From the NCBI GenBank assembly GCA_047620505.1, contig JBLHKS010000041.1, positions 1 through 44,310 on the forward strand: a DNA stretch of 44,310 bases. The letters are read 5' to 3'. This stretch comes from JBLHKS01 sp047620505. GTDB lineage: Bacteria > Verrucomicrobiota > Verrucomicrobiia > Verrucomicrobiales > DEV007. Positions 23,650 through 31,868 of this stretch are shown here, piece by piece. Position 1 is the first letter of the stretch. Each line of letters starts with the position of its first letter. Below the pieces are notes generated by a model. That model made no database searches, was not told where the DNA came from, and was given only the letters and a program-made list of their open reading frames with translations. The translations under genes and the position numbers were made by a program.

Positions 23650-24315
23650 GTGATTGACCCGACGGAAAGCATCGCGAATTACGCCAAAGTCGCCAAAGAT
23701 CTGGCCGGCCTTTCCCAGGATTTTCTGGAGCACTCGGCTCATGTGCCGGAAGTGCGGAACGAATTTGCAAGCCTGGCTCGGGCGCTTTTCGCGACCTTGG
23801 AATCCGGCGATAACGAATTGGAACCGGCGATTTGGGAGAAATTACTCAAAGATCTCGCGGAGTGCTGGAAGGCAGCTTCGAAGTTGCCGTCGAAATTCCA
23901 GGAACGGACGATCGACGACGTAGGTCTCTATTTTGCACCGGCTGTCACGGCAGCTAGCGCCGAGTCGCCAACACTTTCGGTGTTCGATCCAAACCAGAGT
24001 GCTGGTGCCGATTCAACTGCAGGCGCGGCGGAGCTTCGGCCGGCTGAGCGCGCGCTTCTGGCCGCTTTCGAGCACTGCTCACGTTACGGGGAAGACTCGT
24101 TCGGGAGCCGGAACGTTTCGGATATTCTCAAGGAGCGAGGCGTCAGCGTCGGGAACATCACCCGAGCACTCGAGTCGCTTCAAAACCGCACGCCGAGCCT
24201 GATCGATCTGGATGAGGCGCGCACGGCTGGAAAGCGCGAAAAGATTTTCGGCCTGACCAAAGCTGGTGAGGCGAAGGCTCGGGCTTTGCTTGAGTCGAGT
24301 CGGATGGCGATGTGA
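23650..24315 (+). CDS. Unknown protein with a winged-helix-like C-terminus
   Basis: About 221 residues from GTG 23650 (TTG 23644 is also possible). The N-terminal 110 residues are helical (SIANYAKVAKDLAGLSQDFL, EVRNEFASLARALFATLESG) and resemble no family I know. After a Ser/Ala-rich linker the C-terminal third looks like a winged helix: ERALLAAFEHCSRYGEDSF, then NVSDILKERGVSVGNITRAL, a candidate recognition region, and a wing KREKIFGLTKAGEAKARALL. This would suit DNA binding or a protein-binding wHTH. It has no predicted signal peptide or membrane span. It is divergent from the small 88-residue gene and converges on the PfkB kinase. Confidence 0.65.
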   Translation: MIDPTESIANYAKVAKDLAGLSQDFLEHSAHVPEVRNEFASLARALFATLESGDNELEPAIWEKLLKDLAECWKAASKLPSKFQERTIDDVGLYFAPAVTAASAESPTLSVFDPNQSAGADSTAGAAELRPAERALLAAFEHCSRYGEDSFGSRNVSDILKERGVSVGNITRALESLQNRTPSLIDLDEARTAGKREKIFGLTKAGEAKARALLESSRMAM

Positions 24316-24323
24316 ACGCCGGC

Positions 24324-24335
24324 CAGCAGTTGCTG
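24324..24335. repeat. Palindromic dodecamer variant CAGCAGTTGCTG
   Basis: One central mismatch from the exact form, in the 23-base gap between two convergent genes. Confidence 0.4.
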
Positions 24336-24338
24336 GAC

Positions 24339-25250
24339 TCAGGCCAACCCGCTGTAGCGTCGGAATTCAGCGGTCCGCGCAGCGATATCCGCATCGGTAA
24401 TGCCCTGTAAACGGCGGAGGCCGAATTCTTCACAAGTGAAGCTGGCCATGACCGTGCCGCGGAGAATTCCTGCGGCAAGATCCTCGAATCCGACTTCCGT
24501 TTTTCCGGTAGCCGCGAGGTGTCCAGCGATCCCGCCGGCAAAAGTGTCGCCTGCGCCGGTCGGGTCGTGAACCGAGCGCAGCGGGTAGGCACCTGCCGTG
24601 TAAAATTCACCACCCTGACCGAACAACATCGCGCCGTGCTCGCCCTTCTTGAGGCAGACAAATTTCGGGCCCATCGCGAGCATCTTTTCGCCAGCGATGA
24701 TGAGATTGCTTTCCTCAGACAGCTGCTTCGCTTCGCTGTCGTTGATCACGAGTAGATCGATTTTTCCAAGCAGCTCGAGCAGCTGGTCGCGCATCACCGT
24801 GATCCACAAATCCATTGTGTCAGCGATCGTGAAAACAGGCGCGTTGGATTGCTCCAGCACTTTGAGCTGCGTGTCCGGACCGGCGTTGGCGAGCAGGATG
24901 ATTTTCGAATCGCGGTAAGCGTCGTTCAGCACCGGATTGTAGTGCTCAAGCACGTTGAGATCGACCTCAAGCGTGTCGCGCGAGTTCAAGTCGTCGTGAT
25001 ATTCGCCTGACCAACGAAAGGTCTTGCCGTCCGCGAATTCTACACCGGAAAGGTCGATGTTGCGGCCTTTGAAGAACTCGACGTGCTCTTCGGGAAAGTC
25101 CTGGCCAACGATGCTGACGAGATTGACGGGGCTCGAAAAACTCGCGCTGAGCGCGGCATACGAAGAGGAGCCGCCGAGAAGCTCAGGAGCCTCTTCAGTT
25201 GGCGTTTTGATGGTGTCGATCGCGATGGATCCGGCGACGAGAACAGACAT
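24339..25250 (-). CDS. PfkB-family carbohydrate kinase
   Basis: A complete 303-residue ribokinase-fold kinase. It opens VLVAGSIAIDTIKTP, has the substrate-loop GGSSSYAALSASFSSPVNLV and IVGQDFP, and ends with the ATP/anion-hole signature DPTGAGDTFAGGIAG near residue 245, whose Asp is the catalytic base. The lid insert and the NDSEAKQL helix are present. The family phosphorylates sugars or nucleosides; this one resembles those annotated as ribokinase-like or adenosine-kinase-like, but the substrate cannot be read from sequence. It is the last gene of a probable tRNA-Leu / thiE / kinase run, starting 12 bases downstream of the thiE stop codon, and could be co-transcribed with thiE. Confidence 0.93.
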   Translation of the reverse strand: MSVLVAGSIAIDTIKTPTEEAPELLGGSSSYAALSASFSSPVNLVSIVGQDFPEEHVEFFKGRNIDLSGVEFADGKTFRWSGEYHDDLNSRDTLEVDLNVLEHYNPVLNDAYRDSKIILLANAGPDTQLKVLEQSNAPVFTIADTMDLWITVMRDQLLELLGKIDLLVINDSEAKQLSEESNLIIAGEKMLAMGPKFVCLKKGEHGAMLFGQGGEFYTAGAYPLRSVHDPTGAGDTFAGGIAGHLAATGKTEVGFEDLAAGILRGTVMASFTCEEFGLRRLQGITDADIAARTAEFRRYSGLA

Positions 25251-25262
25251 TTTGCGTGGTGT

Positions 25263-25898
25263 TTAAGAATGAGAATCGATGAGCGCGCGGACATCGCGGA
25301 TGTAGGCCGGGATGTCAAGCGCCTGGAGGATTCCAGAAACGATCACGACGCGCCTCGCGCCCGCCTCGAGAATCCGCTCGACGTTCTCCAGTTTGATGCC
25401 GCCGATGCAGAAAATCGGGATCGAAACGTCGCGATGAACCTGGGCGATGTCGTCCATCCCGATCGGAATGTAAGTGGGCTTGGTCGGCGTCGCGAAAATC
25501 GGCCCGAAACCGATGTAGTCGACTCCTGCTTCCCCAGCAGCTGCTCGCGCCTGGTCCAGACTGTGGCTGGATTTTCCGACGAGCATTTCGTGCCCAACGA
25601 TTTCGCGAACTCGAGCAATTTTGATGTCGTCCTGACCAACATGAATCCCGTCCGCACCGACTTTGGCCGCGATTTCCGGAAAATCGTTGATGATCAGCGG
25701 CGTTCCCGCATCGCGCGTCAACGGCAGCATCTCAAGAGCCATCGATTCGATCACAGCCGGATCGAAACCCTTCGCTCGAAGCTGCAGAACGTTGACCCCG
25801 CCGTCCAGCAGCTGCTGGGTGGTCGAGACAACTTTTTCCCGTTTTACATAACCGAGATCGAGGATCCCGTAGAGTTTGCAGTCGGCGATCGGGCGCAT
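25263..25898 (-). CDS. thiE: Thiamine-phosphate synthase
   Basis: ThiE joins hydroxymethylpyrimidine diphosphate and thiazole phosphate to make thiamine phosphate. From ATG 25898 (MRPIADCKLYGILDLGY) the product has 211 residues, the usual length. It shows the TIM-barrel motifs GGVNVLQLRAKG, PLIINDFPEIAAKVGADGIH, VGQDDIKI, GKSSHSLDQARAA, VDYIGFGPIFATPTKP and IFCIGGIKLENV. The INDFPEIA motif has Phe-Pro where many have R-x-D-V-A, yet Asp is kept. An ORF reaching 25985 is a translation of the adjacent tRNA and is not real. No TPP riboswitch is visible, since the tRNA gene ends only 11 bases upstream of the start. Dodecamers at 25535 and 25806 encode Ala-Ala-Ala and Gln-Gln-Leu-Leu. Confidence 0.94.
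   Translation of the reverse strand: MRPIADCKLYGILDLGYVKREKVVSTTQQLLDGGVNVLQLRAKGFDPAVIESMALEMLPLTRDAGTPLIINDFPEIAAKVGADGIHVGQDDIKIARVREIVGHEMLVGKSSHSLDQARAAAGEAGVDYIGFGPIFATPTKPTYIPIGMDDIAQVHRDVSIPIFCIGGIKLENVERILEAGARRVVIVSGILQALDIPAYIRDVRALIDSHS
25535..25546. repeat. Palindromic dodecamer variant CAGCAGCTGCTC
   Basis: Inner 10-mer intact; read as Arg-Ala-Ala-Ala in thiE. Confidence 0.7.
25806..25817. repeat. Palindromic dodecamer CAGCAGCTGCTG
   Basis: Exact copy in thiE, read as Gln-Gln-Leu-Leu. Confidence 0.85.
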
Positions 25899-25909
25899 GA
25901 AAAAAAAAA

Positions 25910-25991
25910 TACCAGGGACAGGACTCGAACCTGCACGCATTGCTGCACTTGATCCTAAGTCAAGCGTGTCTACCAATTTCACCACCCTGGC
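25910..25991 (-). tRNA. tRNA-Leu (anticodon UAG)
   Basis: On the minus strand an 82-base cloverleaf can be drawn. The acceptor stem is GCCAGGG with CCCTGGT (first pair G-U). The D arm is GTG..CAC with a GG-containing loop. The anticodon stem CTTGA/TCAAG has the loop CTTAGGA, giving anticodon TAG. A 13-base class II variable arm has a three-pair stem, and the T arm has the loop TTCGAGT. The discriminator is A, as expected for leucine. CCA is not encoded. A T run follows directly and could terminate transcription. thiE begins 11 bases downstream. Confidence 0.95.
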
Positions 25992-26188
25992 TTTGGGTTT
26001 GAACTCAGAGATTTGCTCTTCCGTTCAAGCTGTTCATTCCGGCGATTTCACAGCGTCTCCAATCTATCCACCCTCCCATCGCCAGCGCAACGAAAACCTG
26101 GCCTGTCCCGCGTGCACAGCCAATTTCGGGACCTATCGAATGCCGCGAACATACTTTCCTGCTGCTGCAGCTGATTGAACGAGAGCTT

Positions 26189-28063
26189 TTGAGACGTGCT
26201 CAAGATATCGTGAAGCAAACCATAGGATCTACGTTTCTATGCTGGGTCTGCCTCAGCTCAATGAATTGCGCGGCCGAGTTTTCGGTAGAGGATCTTGGGC
26301 CAGTCGAAAAGCAGACAAGGATCCGCGGCTATGCGCGCTCTCCAGGAACCGCCGATTATCCGCCCCGCTTGCTTATCGGATTCGTCGATGGAGATGGGAC
26401 CTGGATCGTCAATCTCGAAGACGGCTCCGCCCGTAAGGCCGAAGCATCTGGATTTGAAAATGATTATCTGCAATGGCCAACTTTCATTGGCGCAGACGGA
26501 AAGGTGTTTACCTCATGCGGAAGAGGCGGACTCTCAATTTACGATCCGGTCGCTGATACGATTGACTTGATCCGGCCAATTGCAGATGCCCGTTGGCTGC
26601 GAGGAATGGCCATCGGACCGAATGGTTCAGTTTATGTCTCAGATTATCCGACAGGCTCGGCGGCAAAGTATGATCCTGGAAGTGGCGAGGTCATAGATTT
26701 TGGGCCGCAGGGTGGACCATTCAATTCGGCCAATATTTATGGATACAGCGTAGGCTTTGACGGGCGTTATGTTTATACCGCCGCTGGAAAGCTTCCGTGG
26801 TTCGTCGTGGCTTACGACACACACTCAAAAACCCAAAGCAACCTGCTGCAGTTCGCGCCGGCAGATCACCCGGAAGTGCATCAGCGGGGAGATAAAGTTT
26901 ATCTTGATGTGGCGCTGAGCAAGCCAAAGAGCGGACAGGCCGCAAATCTCTTTTACCAGCTAGTCGATGGCAAAGCCAAGGCGGTGGAGGCCGTGCCGAA
27001 GTATGACGATTCCCACGTTCCGGGCGTCGACGATCCACAGCCAGAGATCGACCCACTGGATCGAGGGCTTCCAATTATCGACGGAGTGGGCGCTCAAATC
27101 CGTTTTCGAAAGCCGGGCGAAGACTGGGAATCCGCAACTATCCCTGTCGAAGGGAACAACATGGTGATTGAGCGAATTTCTGCCCTGTCCGATGGGCGGC
27201 TATTGGTATCTGCCGGGCCTTACGGAAATGTTCACTTCTTCGATCCGGAAACGGATCTGTTCACCCGCCTCGGAAACCCTGATTCAAAGAATGTTTATGA
27301 TATGTTGGAGGTCGGTGGTTCTGTTTGGTTCTGTGGCTATCCAAATAGTATTCTTGGTATTTTCAATGAACCCGGCGGTGAGGTGATCGGTAACTGGCAT
27401 GACAGTTTGGGATCAAAGCATGCATTATTCATCCTCGAGGGTGCGGACGGGCGCATTTACTCGGGCAATCACAATGAGCGTGAGTCAACTGGCGGCGCGT
27501 TAGGCTGGTATGACCCGAGGACCAGCGAATATTCTGGAATCCATTTTCCGAATGACGACTGCGAATTCTTGACGTCCGCGATGGACGGGAAATTAATTAT
27601 CTATGCGTCGGATTTTTCGCACGATCCGTCCCATCCGGAAATCACCAAGCGCAACGGACAGCTCATCTTTTATGATACCACAGTCCAAAAGATCACTCGG
27701 CGAGTTTCCCCTCTATCCGATGGCTCTGCTGGTATCGTGATTGAAACAGAGCCGGGCGTTTTGTTTGGCTTTGGGCTGCACGACAAACTTCCGATGATGT
27801 ATCGAGTTGAGATCGCGAGTGGTGAAGTGACTCAGCGCGTTCCATTACCGGGTAAGGCGATACGGTCGATCGCGCTCGGTCCCGACGGCAAAGTCTATTT
27901 TTTCGTTAACGATTCACTCATTCGAGTTAATCCGAAAACTTTTGAGCTTGAGACGCTCTGCGCGGCAGAAGCTGGTCGGATGGTCTTCATTGGCGACGAT
28001 CTTTACTTTGCCGGAACATCGAATCTTCGACGGATTCGTGGCGTGGCCAAGCTGGCGAATTAA
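26189..28063 (+). CDS. Secreted beta-propeller protein of unknown function
   Basis: A protein of up to 624 residues with an N-terminal signal peptide (TIGSTFLCWVCLSSMNCAAEF) and repeated blades of the kind found in SMP-30/NHL/YncE-like propellers: RGMAIGPNGSVYVSDYPTG, AAKYDPGSGEVIDFGPQG, SALSDGRLLVSAGPYG, HFFDPETDLFTRLGNP and SIALGPDGKVYFFVNDSL. Each blade has the 'DGR/KVY-FDP-T' pattern. No catalytic motif is evident; ligand binding or polymer handling outside the cytoplasm is likely. It starts at TTG 26189 or GTG 26210; both keep the signal. The coding sequence is more A+T-rich than its neighbours and contains no dodecamer, hinting at later acquisition. It is divergent from the tRNA/thiE run and converges on the CoA-binding gene. 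Confidence 0.75.
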   Translation: MRRAQDIVKQTIGSTFLCWVCLSSMNCAAEFSVEDLGPVEKQTRIRGYARSPGTADYPPRLLIGFVDGDGTWIVNLEDGSARKAEASGFENDYLQWPTFIGADGKVFTSCGRGGLSIYDPVADTIDLIRPIADARWLRGMAIGPNGSVYVSDYPTGSAAKYDPGSGEVIDFGPQGGPFNSANIYGYSVGFDGRYVYTAAGKLPWFVVAYDTHSKTQSNLLQFAPADHPEVHQRGDKVYLDVALSKPKSGQAANLFYQLVDGKAKAVEAVPKYDDSHVPGVDDPQPEIDPLDRGLPIIDGVGAQIRFRKPGEDWESATIPVEGNNMVIERISALSDGRLLVSAGPYGNVHFFDPETDLFTRLGNPDSKNVYDMLEVGGSVWFCGYPNSILGIFNEPGGEVIGNWHDSLGSKHALFILEGADGRIYSGNHNERESTGGALGWYDPRTSEYSGIHFPNDDCEFLTSAMDGKLIIYASDFSHDPSHPEITKRNGQLIFYDTTVQKITRRVSPLSDGSAGIVIETEPGVLFGFGLHDKLPMMYRVEIASGEVTQRVPLPGKAIRSIALGPDGKVYFFVNDSLIRVNPKTFELETLCAAEAGRMVFIGDDLYFAGTSNLRRIRGVAKLAN

Positions 28064-28073
28064 ATGCGTTTGC

Positions 28074-28442
28074 TCACGCGCTTTCGAATTGGCCAGCGTC
28101 GAGCAAAATCAACGTGCAGGCCTCAACGACGGAAATCCCGGCTTCGCGGAAAACCTTCGCGGCTTCCGGAGATTCCGTTCCCGGGTTGAAGATGATGCGA
28201 CGCGGAGCTTTCGCAAGAATTTCATCCTGCACTACGGCGAAACGATCCGGGTTCATGTAAACGGTCACGGTGTCGATTTCTTCCGTGATATCGACGATCG
28301 ATCGGTAGCCAGGGCACCCGAGAATTTCCTTTCCGCTGAGACTGATCGGGAAGGCGACGTGGCCGTGTTCCATCAGCAGTTTCTGGGCTTTATGAGCAAA
28401 GCGATCGGGTTTGTCTGTGGCTCCGAGAATTGCGACGTTCAT
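28074..28442 (-). CDS. CoA-binding (YccU-like) Rossmann protein
   Basis: A 122-residue single-domain CoA_binding_2 protein. It begins NVAILGATDKPDRFAHKAQK with the dinucleotide-type G-A-T-D-K-P loop of the YccU family, continues LMEHGHVAFPISLSGKEILG and the DTVTVYMNPDRFAVVQDEI segment, and ends RIIFNPGTESPEAAKVFREA and VVEACTLILL. The fold resembles the CoA-binding domain of succinyl-CoA synthetase; the physiological role is not known. ATG 28442 is the start that matches the family; a longer ORF to 28643 overlaps the upstream gene. It lies 11 bases downstream of the unknown 316-residue gene. Confidence 0.88.
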   Translation of the reverse strand: MNVAILGATDKPDRFAHKAQKLLMEHGHVAFPISLSGKEILGCPGYRSIVDITEEIDTVTVYMNPDRFAVVQDEILAKAPRRIIFNPGTESPEAAKVFREAGISVVEACTLILLDAGQFESA

Positions 28443-28453
28443 AATATTTTGTG

Positions 28454-29404
28454 TCAGCGGCGAATTCCAGTTTCTCGGACTGCAGCGAGATAGGAGGTCT
28501 GCTCTTGAAAATGAGCGAGATTCGCTTGGACGATGCGAGCGACGAGATCGTGCCTGAGGATGTCCCAGGCCTCGCTCGGGTCGCGAAGTTCGGCAAGCGC
28601 TCCTGGCTGATGAGCCTTGAGCCAGTCGTGTTCCGCTTGGCAAAGGTTGAGATCCCGGGTTGGCGCGATTGCGGCGAGGAAGTCGGTTTGGCCAGGTTCT
28701 TGAAGAAAAAGATGCCAGAACGCAAAATGGAAAAAATGGTGGAACAAGCGCGGTTGGCCGAGTTCGCGGAGCCAGCCGTTTCGAACGAGGATGCAGGGCA
28801 GGCGCATCGAGAAAAGCGAGAATTTCGGGATTTCGTCGCGCGACCAGGCGGGCTGAATTGAGGCGTCTTCCAGGTTGACGACGCGAGGGACGATCACGTT
28901 TCCGGTGAGGTCGTCCGGCAACTCCATTAGCGCGGAGCCGGCTTCGAGGAAGAGGGTGAAATCGGCTGTCGACTCCGCGACGTGGGCGTCGAGTTGATCG
29001 AAGACGTCGAAAAAGCGGTCCTGCGGCTTGAGGGTTTTTGCGTTTGTCAGGTCGACTCGGCTTTGCTCGATCGTCAGGCCTGCTTCGCCTGACAGATCGT
29101 AAATCACGACCTCGACTTCGGAATTCTGGCGAAGCTCGCTATGCCCGAATCGCTCAGCAGCTGCTGGCCAAGGATCCACGATTTTCGGCTTGCTTTCGAC
29201 CTTCGGCGGCTCGGCTTTCTTCTCGCTCCAACGCCGAAATCGCTTCTGGATTTCGTGCGCCTTTTTCGATTCGCCGCGCCGGAAAAGCCGCATGCCCAGC
29301 TTCCACCGCCGCGGGCTCCACCAAGGCAGCCGTTGAAATTCCGCGGACTCGTCCGCAAGCTCGGTCAGCCAGGTTTGCAGCCGCTCGACGTCCTTTCTAC
29401 TCAT
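28454..29404 (-). CDS. Unknown protein coupled to the GT2-GT4 glycosyltransferase
   Basis: A 316-residue protein with no signal peptide. The first 70 residues are basic and helical (WWSPRRWKLGMRLFRRGESK); the rest is mixed and carries SEVEVVIYDLSGEAGLTIEQ and DFTLFLEAGSALMELPDDLT, which recall the beginning and mid part of a glycosyltransferase-2-like Rossmann domain (the 'F-L-x-x-G' strand), but I see no DxD motif. It may be a degenerate or divergent GT-A-like protein acting with its neighbour. Its ATG overlaps the stop of the upstream glycosyltransferase by four bases, indicating coupled translation. An exact dodecamer at 29155 encodes Pro-Ala-Ala-Ala. Confidence 0.6.
   Translation of the reverse strand: MSRKDVERLQTWLTELADESAEFQRLPWWSPRRWKLGMRLFRRGESKKAHEIQKRFRRWSEKKAEPPKVESKPKIVDPWPAAAERFGHSELRQNSEVEVVIYDLSGEAGLTIEQSRVDLTNAKTLKPQDRFFDVFDQLDAHVAESTADFTLFLEAGSALMELPDDLTGNVIVPRVVNLEDASIQPAWSRDEIPKFSLFSMRLPCILVRNGWLRELGQPRLFHHFFHFAFWHLFLQEPGQTDFLAAIAPTRDLNLCQAEHDWLKAHQPGALAELRDPSEAWDILRHDLVARIVQANLAHFQEQTSYLAAVRETGIRR
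29155..29166. repeat. Palindromic dodecamer CAGCAGCTGCTG
   Basis: Exact copy, read as Ala-Ala-Ala in the unknown gene beside the glycosyltransferase. Confidence 0.85.
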
Positions 29405-31692
29405 CGTGATCTGAGCACTTTTTCGAAAAGCGCCTTCTCTGATTTCGCTGCCGCTTCGACCGTGAATCGCTTTGCAGTTTCGATTCCGGCCGCTCGCATT
29501 TGTTGCCGGAGATCCCCAGCCTGCAGTAGCCGCCGCGCTGAACTGAGGATCGCCTCACGATCGGTCGTGTCGACCACAAACGCATTCTTTCCGTCCTCAG
29601 CGTACTCGCTCACGCCGCCCTCCGCCGGCAGGACCGGCGTGCAGCCGCAAGCCATCGCTTCGAGTCCGGTTCGGCCAAACGCCTGGTAAGTCGAGAGGTC
29701 GAGAAAGACCGAGGAAATTCTCAATACGCTCGCCACTCCCTGACGAGTCAACACCCCGCGATTTTCGAATTGAAACGTGTCCCGGATTTCGTTCCAGAAC
29801 GGATCGTCGTCGCCGCAGCCGAAAACAACGACCTCGACCGAATCGCCGAAATCGCGCTTCAGCTCGCGCAAAACGTCAATCGTAAGCTCAGGCGAACGGC
29901 GCGGTGTAGAAGGCCGGATCATCGCGGCGACGATCGGAGGGCTGTCAAGTTCCTCCTCGGCCGGGTAGTAAACTCCGTGATCGATGCTCGGCGTGATTTT
30001 GTTCATCGCGACGCCTTCCTCGCGATCCAGCGTGTCGCAAAGCCACTGAGTTTTCGAAAAACAAACCGCGTCTGGGATCAGGCTGTAAGAGTTTTTCGCG
30101 CGGCGCTGCAACGGATTCGCCTCTTCGTAAAACAGCGCTTCGTAATCCTGAATATAATAGCCTGGAACAATGCCAGGATACAAATCTTTAACGCGCTTCA
30201 GCAGATCTACCGATGTGAAGAGCGTCGCGACGACCACATCGAACGTTCCGGCATAGGCGGCCAATTCGTAATCCGACTGGTAAGCGTAAAATCGGTTCGA
30301 GGGGAAGCCCGGATATTTTTCCGCGTAGAAATCCGCGTGCTCGTCTCGAATCGCCATCTGCGCGAAAACGCCGAGTTGACACAACCCGTTGGTTTCTTGA
30401 ACAATCGAATGCGTGCCGCCGCCTTCGCCCTTGAAGTCCATCAAAAACAGCACACGAAACGAAACGCGCTCGGTCTGGATTTCCGAAAAGACTTCACGCG
30501 CTTTTTCTAAACCCGGATCGTCGCGCAGCAGCGCGCAAGCGTCGTCCAGCAGCTGCTGGCTGTGTTTTTCATGAAGCAGCCTCGTCGCATTCTTCGAAAG
30601 CACCTTGCGTCGCTCGTGGGTAAAGCTCTTCGACTTCGCGTGGAAAACGTAGGTGTTGTCCGCGATCGCCAGGTTGAAACCAGCGGCGCTTGCGCGAAGA
30701 CAGAAATCGTTTTCCTCGCCGTAGCCGCGCGGAAATGTTTCTTCGTCGAGGTAACCGATTTTGTTGAACACCGCTCGGCGAATCACAAAGCAGAATCCAT
30801 TCACCAGCGGCACGCGCGGAAAGCTCGGCTCATGTTGAAGAAGCAGGCGACAAGCGACATCGTCCGGCGTCACGCCTTCGGGCAACTCGTTGACTTCCCA
30901 ATCGCCTTCAGCTCCGAATCTCTCCGGAACCGACTGCCAACTCGCCGCGTTTGAGAGCGTTCCGATGATGCCAATGTCAGGATTGCTCTCGCCGCATGCG
31001 ATGATGTTTTCCATCCAGTGATGAGTCACGATTGTGTCGCTGTTGAGAAGAAAAACGTAGTCCGCTTGCGAGCGTCGCATTCCCTGGTTAGCCGCGATCG
31101 TGTAGCCGCGTCCCGCGACGTTGTGGATAATCTCGGTTGGGTAGATCGTGTTCTCGGCAAACTCCCGCAGGTAAGCCGACGTCGGCTCGTCCGACCCGTC
31201 GTTGACCAGGATGATGTTCTGCAATTTCGGCGACCGCGTGACAACGGATTCGAGGCAGACTTTCACGTCTTCCAGGGCGTTGTGAACGCAGATCACGACA
31301 TCGGCGGTTGGCGCGAGAAACGGGACCCGCAGCGACTCTTCCTGGTCCTCAAAACGCTCGACCACGCCAAGGTCATCGATGGACTCCGGTGCGAGCGGCA
31401 CCCACTCGTCGCATCGCGTCAGCTGCTGCTCCATTTCATTGAGCCGCTTGCCACCGAAAAACCCGGCCCAGCTGGTTTTGAGCTTCGCGACGGCCTCCGA
31501 AATGTAGCCCGTTATCCGCTTGGCTTTCTGAAGCGCTTTGCCTTGCTGACGAAGCTCCTTGATCAGGTCTTTTTCACGTTGGCGAGCGTGGAAAGCACGT
31601 TGGCGCTGAACGATGAACAAATGATAATTCTGCCAGCGCGCCTCACGCAGCGCGGCCTTCAAAGCACGGATTTCCTGATCGGGTTCGGACAC
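29401..31692 (-). CDS. Two-domain glycosyltransferase (GT2 plus GT4-like)
   Basis: A 763-residue cytoplasmic enzyme with two predicted transferase domains. Residues 1-75 are a charged helical/coiled region. A GT2 domain (about 125-390) has ADVVICVHNALEDVKVCLES, IILVNDGSDEPTSAYLREF and LLNSDTIVTHHWMENII (the DxD-like NSD), then GFCFVIRRAVFNKIGYLDEE. A GT4/GT-B domain (about 420-760) has RVLFLMDFKGEGGGTHSIVQ, IVPGYYIQDYEALFYEEANP, TPSIDHGVYYP and the sugar-nucleotide loop DLSTYQAFGRTGLEAMACGC followed by TPVLPAEGGVSEYAEDGKNA. This combination suits synthesis of a surface polysaccharide such as O-antigen or a rhamnan. An exact dodecamer at 30547 encodes Gln-Gln-Leu-Leu. Confidence 0.9.
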   Translation of the reverse strand: MSEPDQEIRALKAALREARWQNYHLFIVQRQRAFHARQREKDLIKELRQQGKALQKAKRITGYISEAVAKLKTSWAGFFGGKRLNEMEQQLTRCDEWVPLAPESIDDLGVVERFEDQEESLRVPFLAPTADVVICVHNALEDVKVCLESVVTRSPKLQNIILVNDGSDEPTSAYLREFAENTIYPTEIIHNVAGRGYTIAANQGMRRSQADYVFLLNSDTIVTHHWMENIIACGESNPDIGIIGTLSNAASWQSVPERFGAEGDWEVNELPEGVTPDDVACRLLLQHEPSFPRVPLVNGFCFVIRRAVFNKIGYLDEETFPRGYGEENDFCLRASAAGFNLAIADNTYVFHAKSKSFTHERRKVLSKNATRLLHEKHSQQLLDDACALLRDDPGLEKAREVFSEIQTERVSFRVLFLMDFKGEGGGTHSIVQETNGLCQLGVFAQMAIRDEHADFYAEKYPGFPSNRFYAYQSDYELAAYAGTFDVVVATLFTSVDLLKRVKDLYPGIVPGYYIQDYEALFYEEANPLQRRAKNSYSLIPDAVCFSKTQWLCDTLDREEGVAMNKITPSIDHGVYYPAEEELDSPPIVAAMIRPSTPRRSPELTIDVLRELKRDFGDSVEVVVFGCGDDDPFWNEIRDTFQFENRGVLTRQGVASVLRISSVFLDLSTYQAFGRTGLEAMACGCTPVLPAEGGVSEYAEDGKNAFVVDTTDREAILSSARRLLQAGDLRQQMRAAGIETAKRFTVEAAAKSEKALFEKVLRSR
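30547..30558. repeat. Palindromic dodecamer CAGCAGCTGCTG
   Basis: Exact copy in the glycosyltransferase gene, read as Gln-Gln-Leu-Leu in the linker between GT2 and GT4 domains. Confidence 0.85.
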
Positions 31693-31711
31693 AGCGTGAT
31701 TCTGGTCGGCG

Positions 31712-31723
31712 CAGCAGCTGCTG
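31712..31723. repeat. Palindromic dodecamer CAGCAGCTGCTG
   Basis: Exact copy in the divergent region between the glycosyltransferase and moxR-like genes. It is the last exact copy before a 6.3 kb interval without one. Confidence 0.85.
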
Positions 31724-31868
31724 GCGCAAGTTTTTTCGCTATTGTGTGGACGAAGTTGATGGAGAGCGGCAGCTCATCGACTCCGTTGAGCCGCTTTGCC
31801 GCAATGGCAATCGCACTTATCTGGGCTTTCCCACTTTCATCCTCCGCGTCATCGGCAATCAATATCAA

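Noticed and set aside
25899..25985. 29-codon upstream extension of thiE
   Set aside because: The peptide is the translation of a tRNA-Leu gene, a known annotation artefact; ATG 25898 gives the normal ThiE length.
26156..26175. CTGCTGCTGCAGCTG run before the propeller gene
   Set aside because: It resembles the dodecamer family, but its centre is a different palindrome (CTGCAG), so it was not counted.
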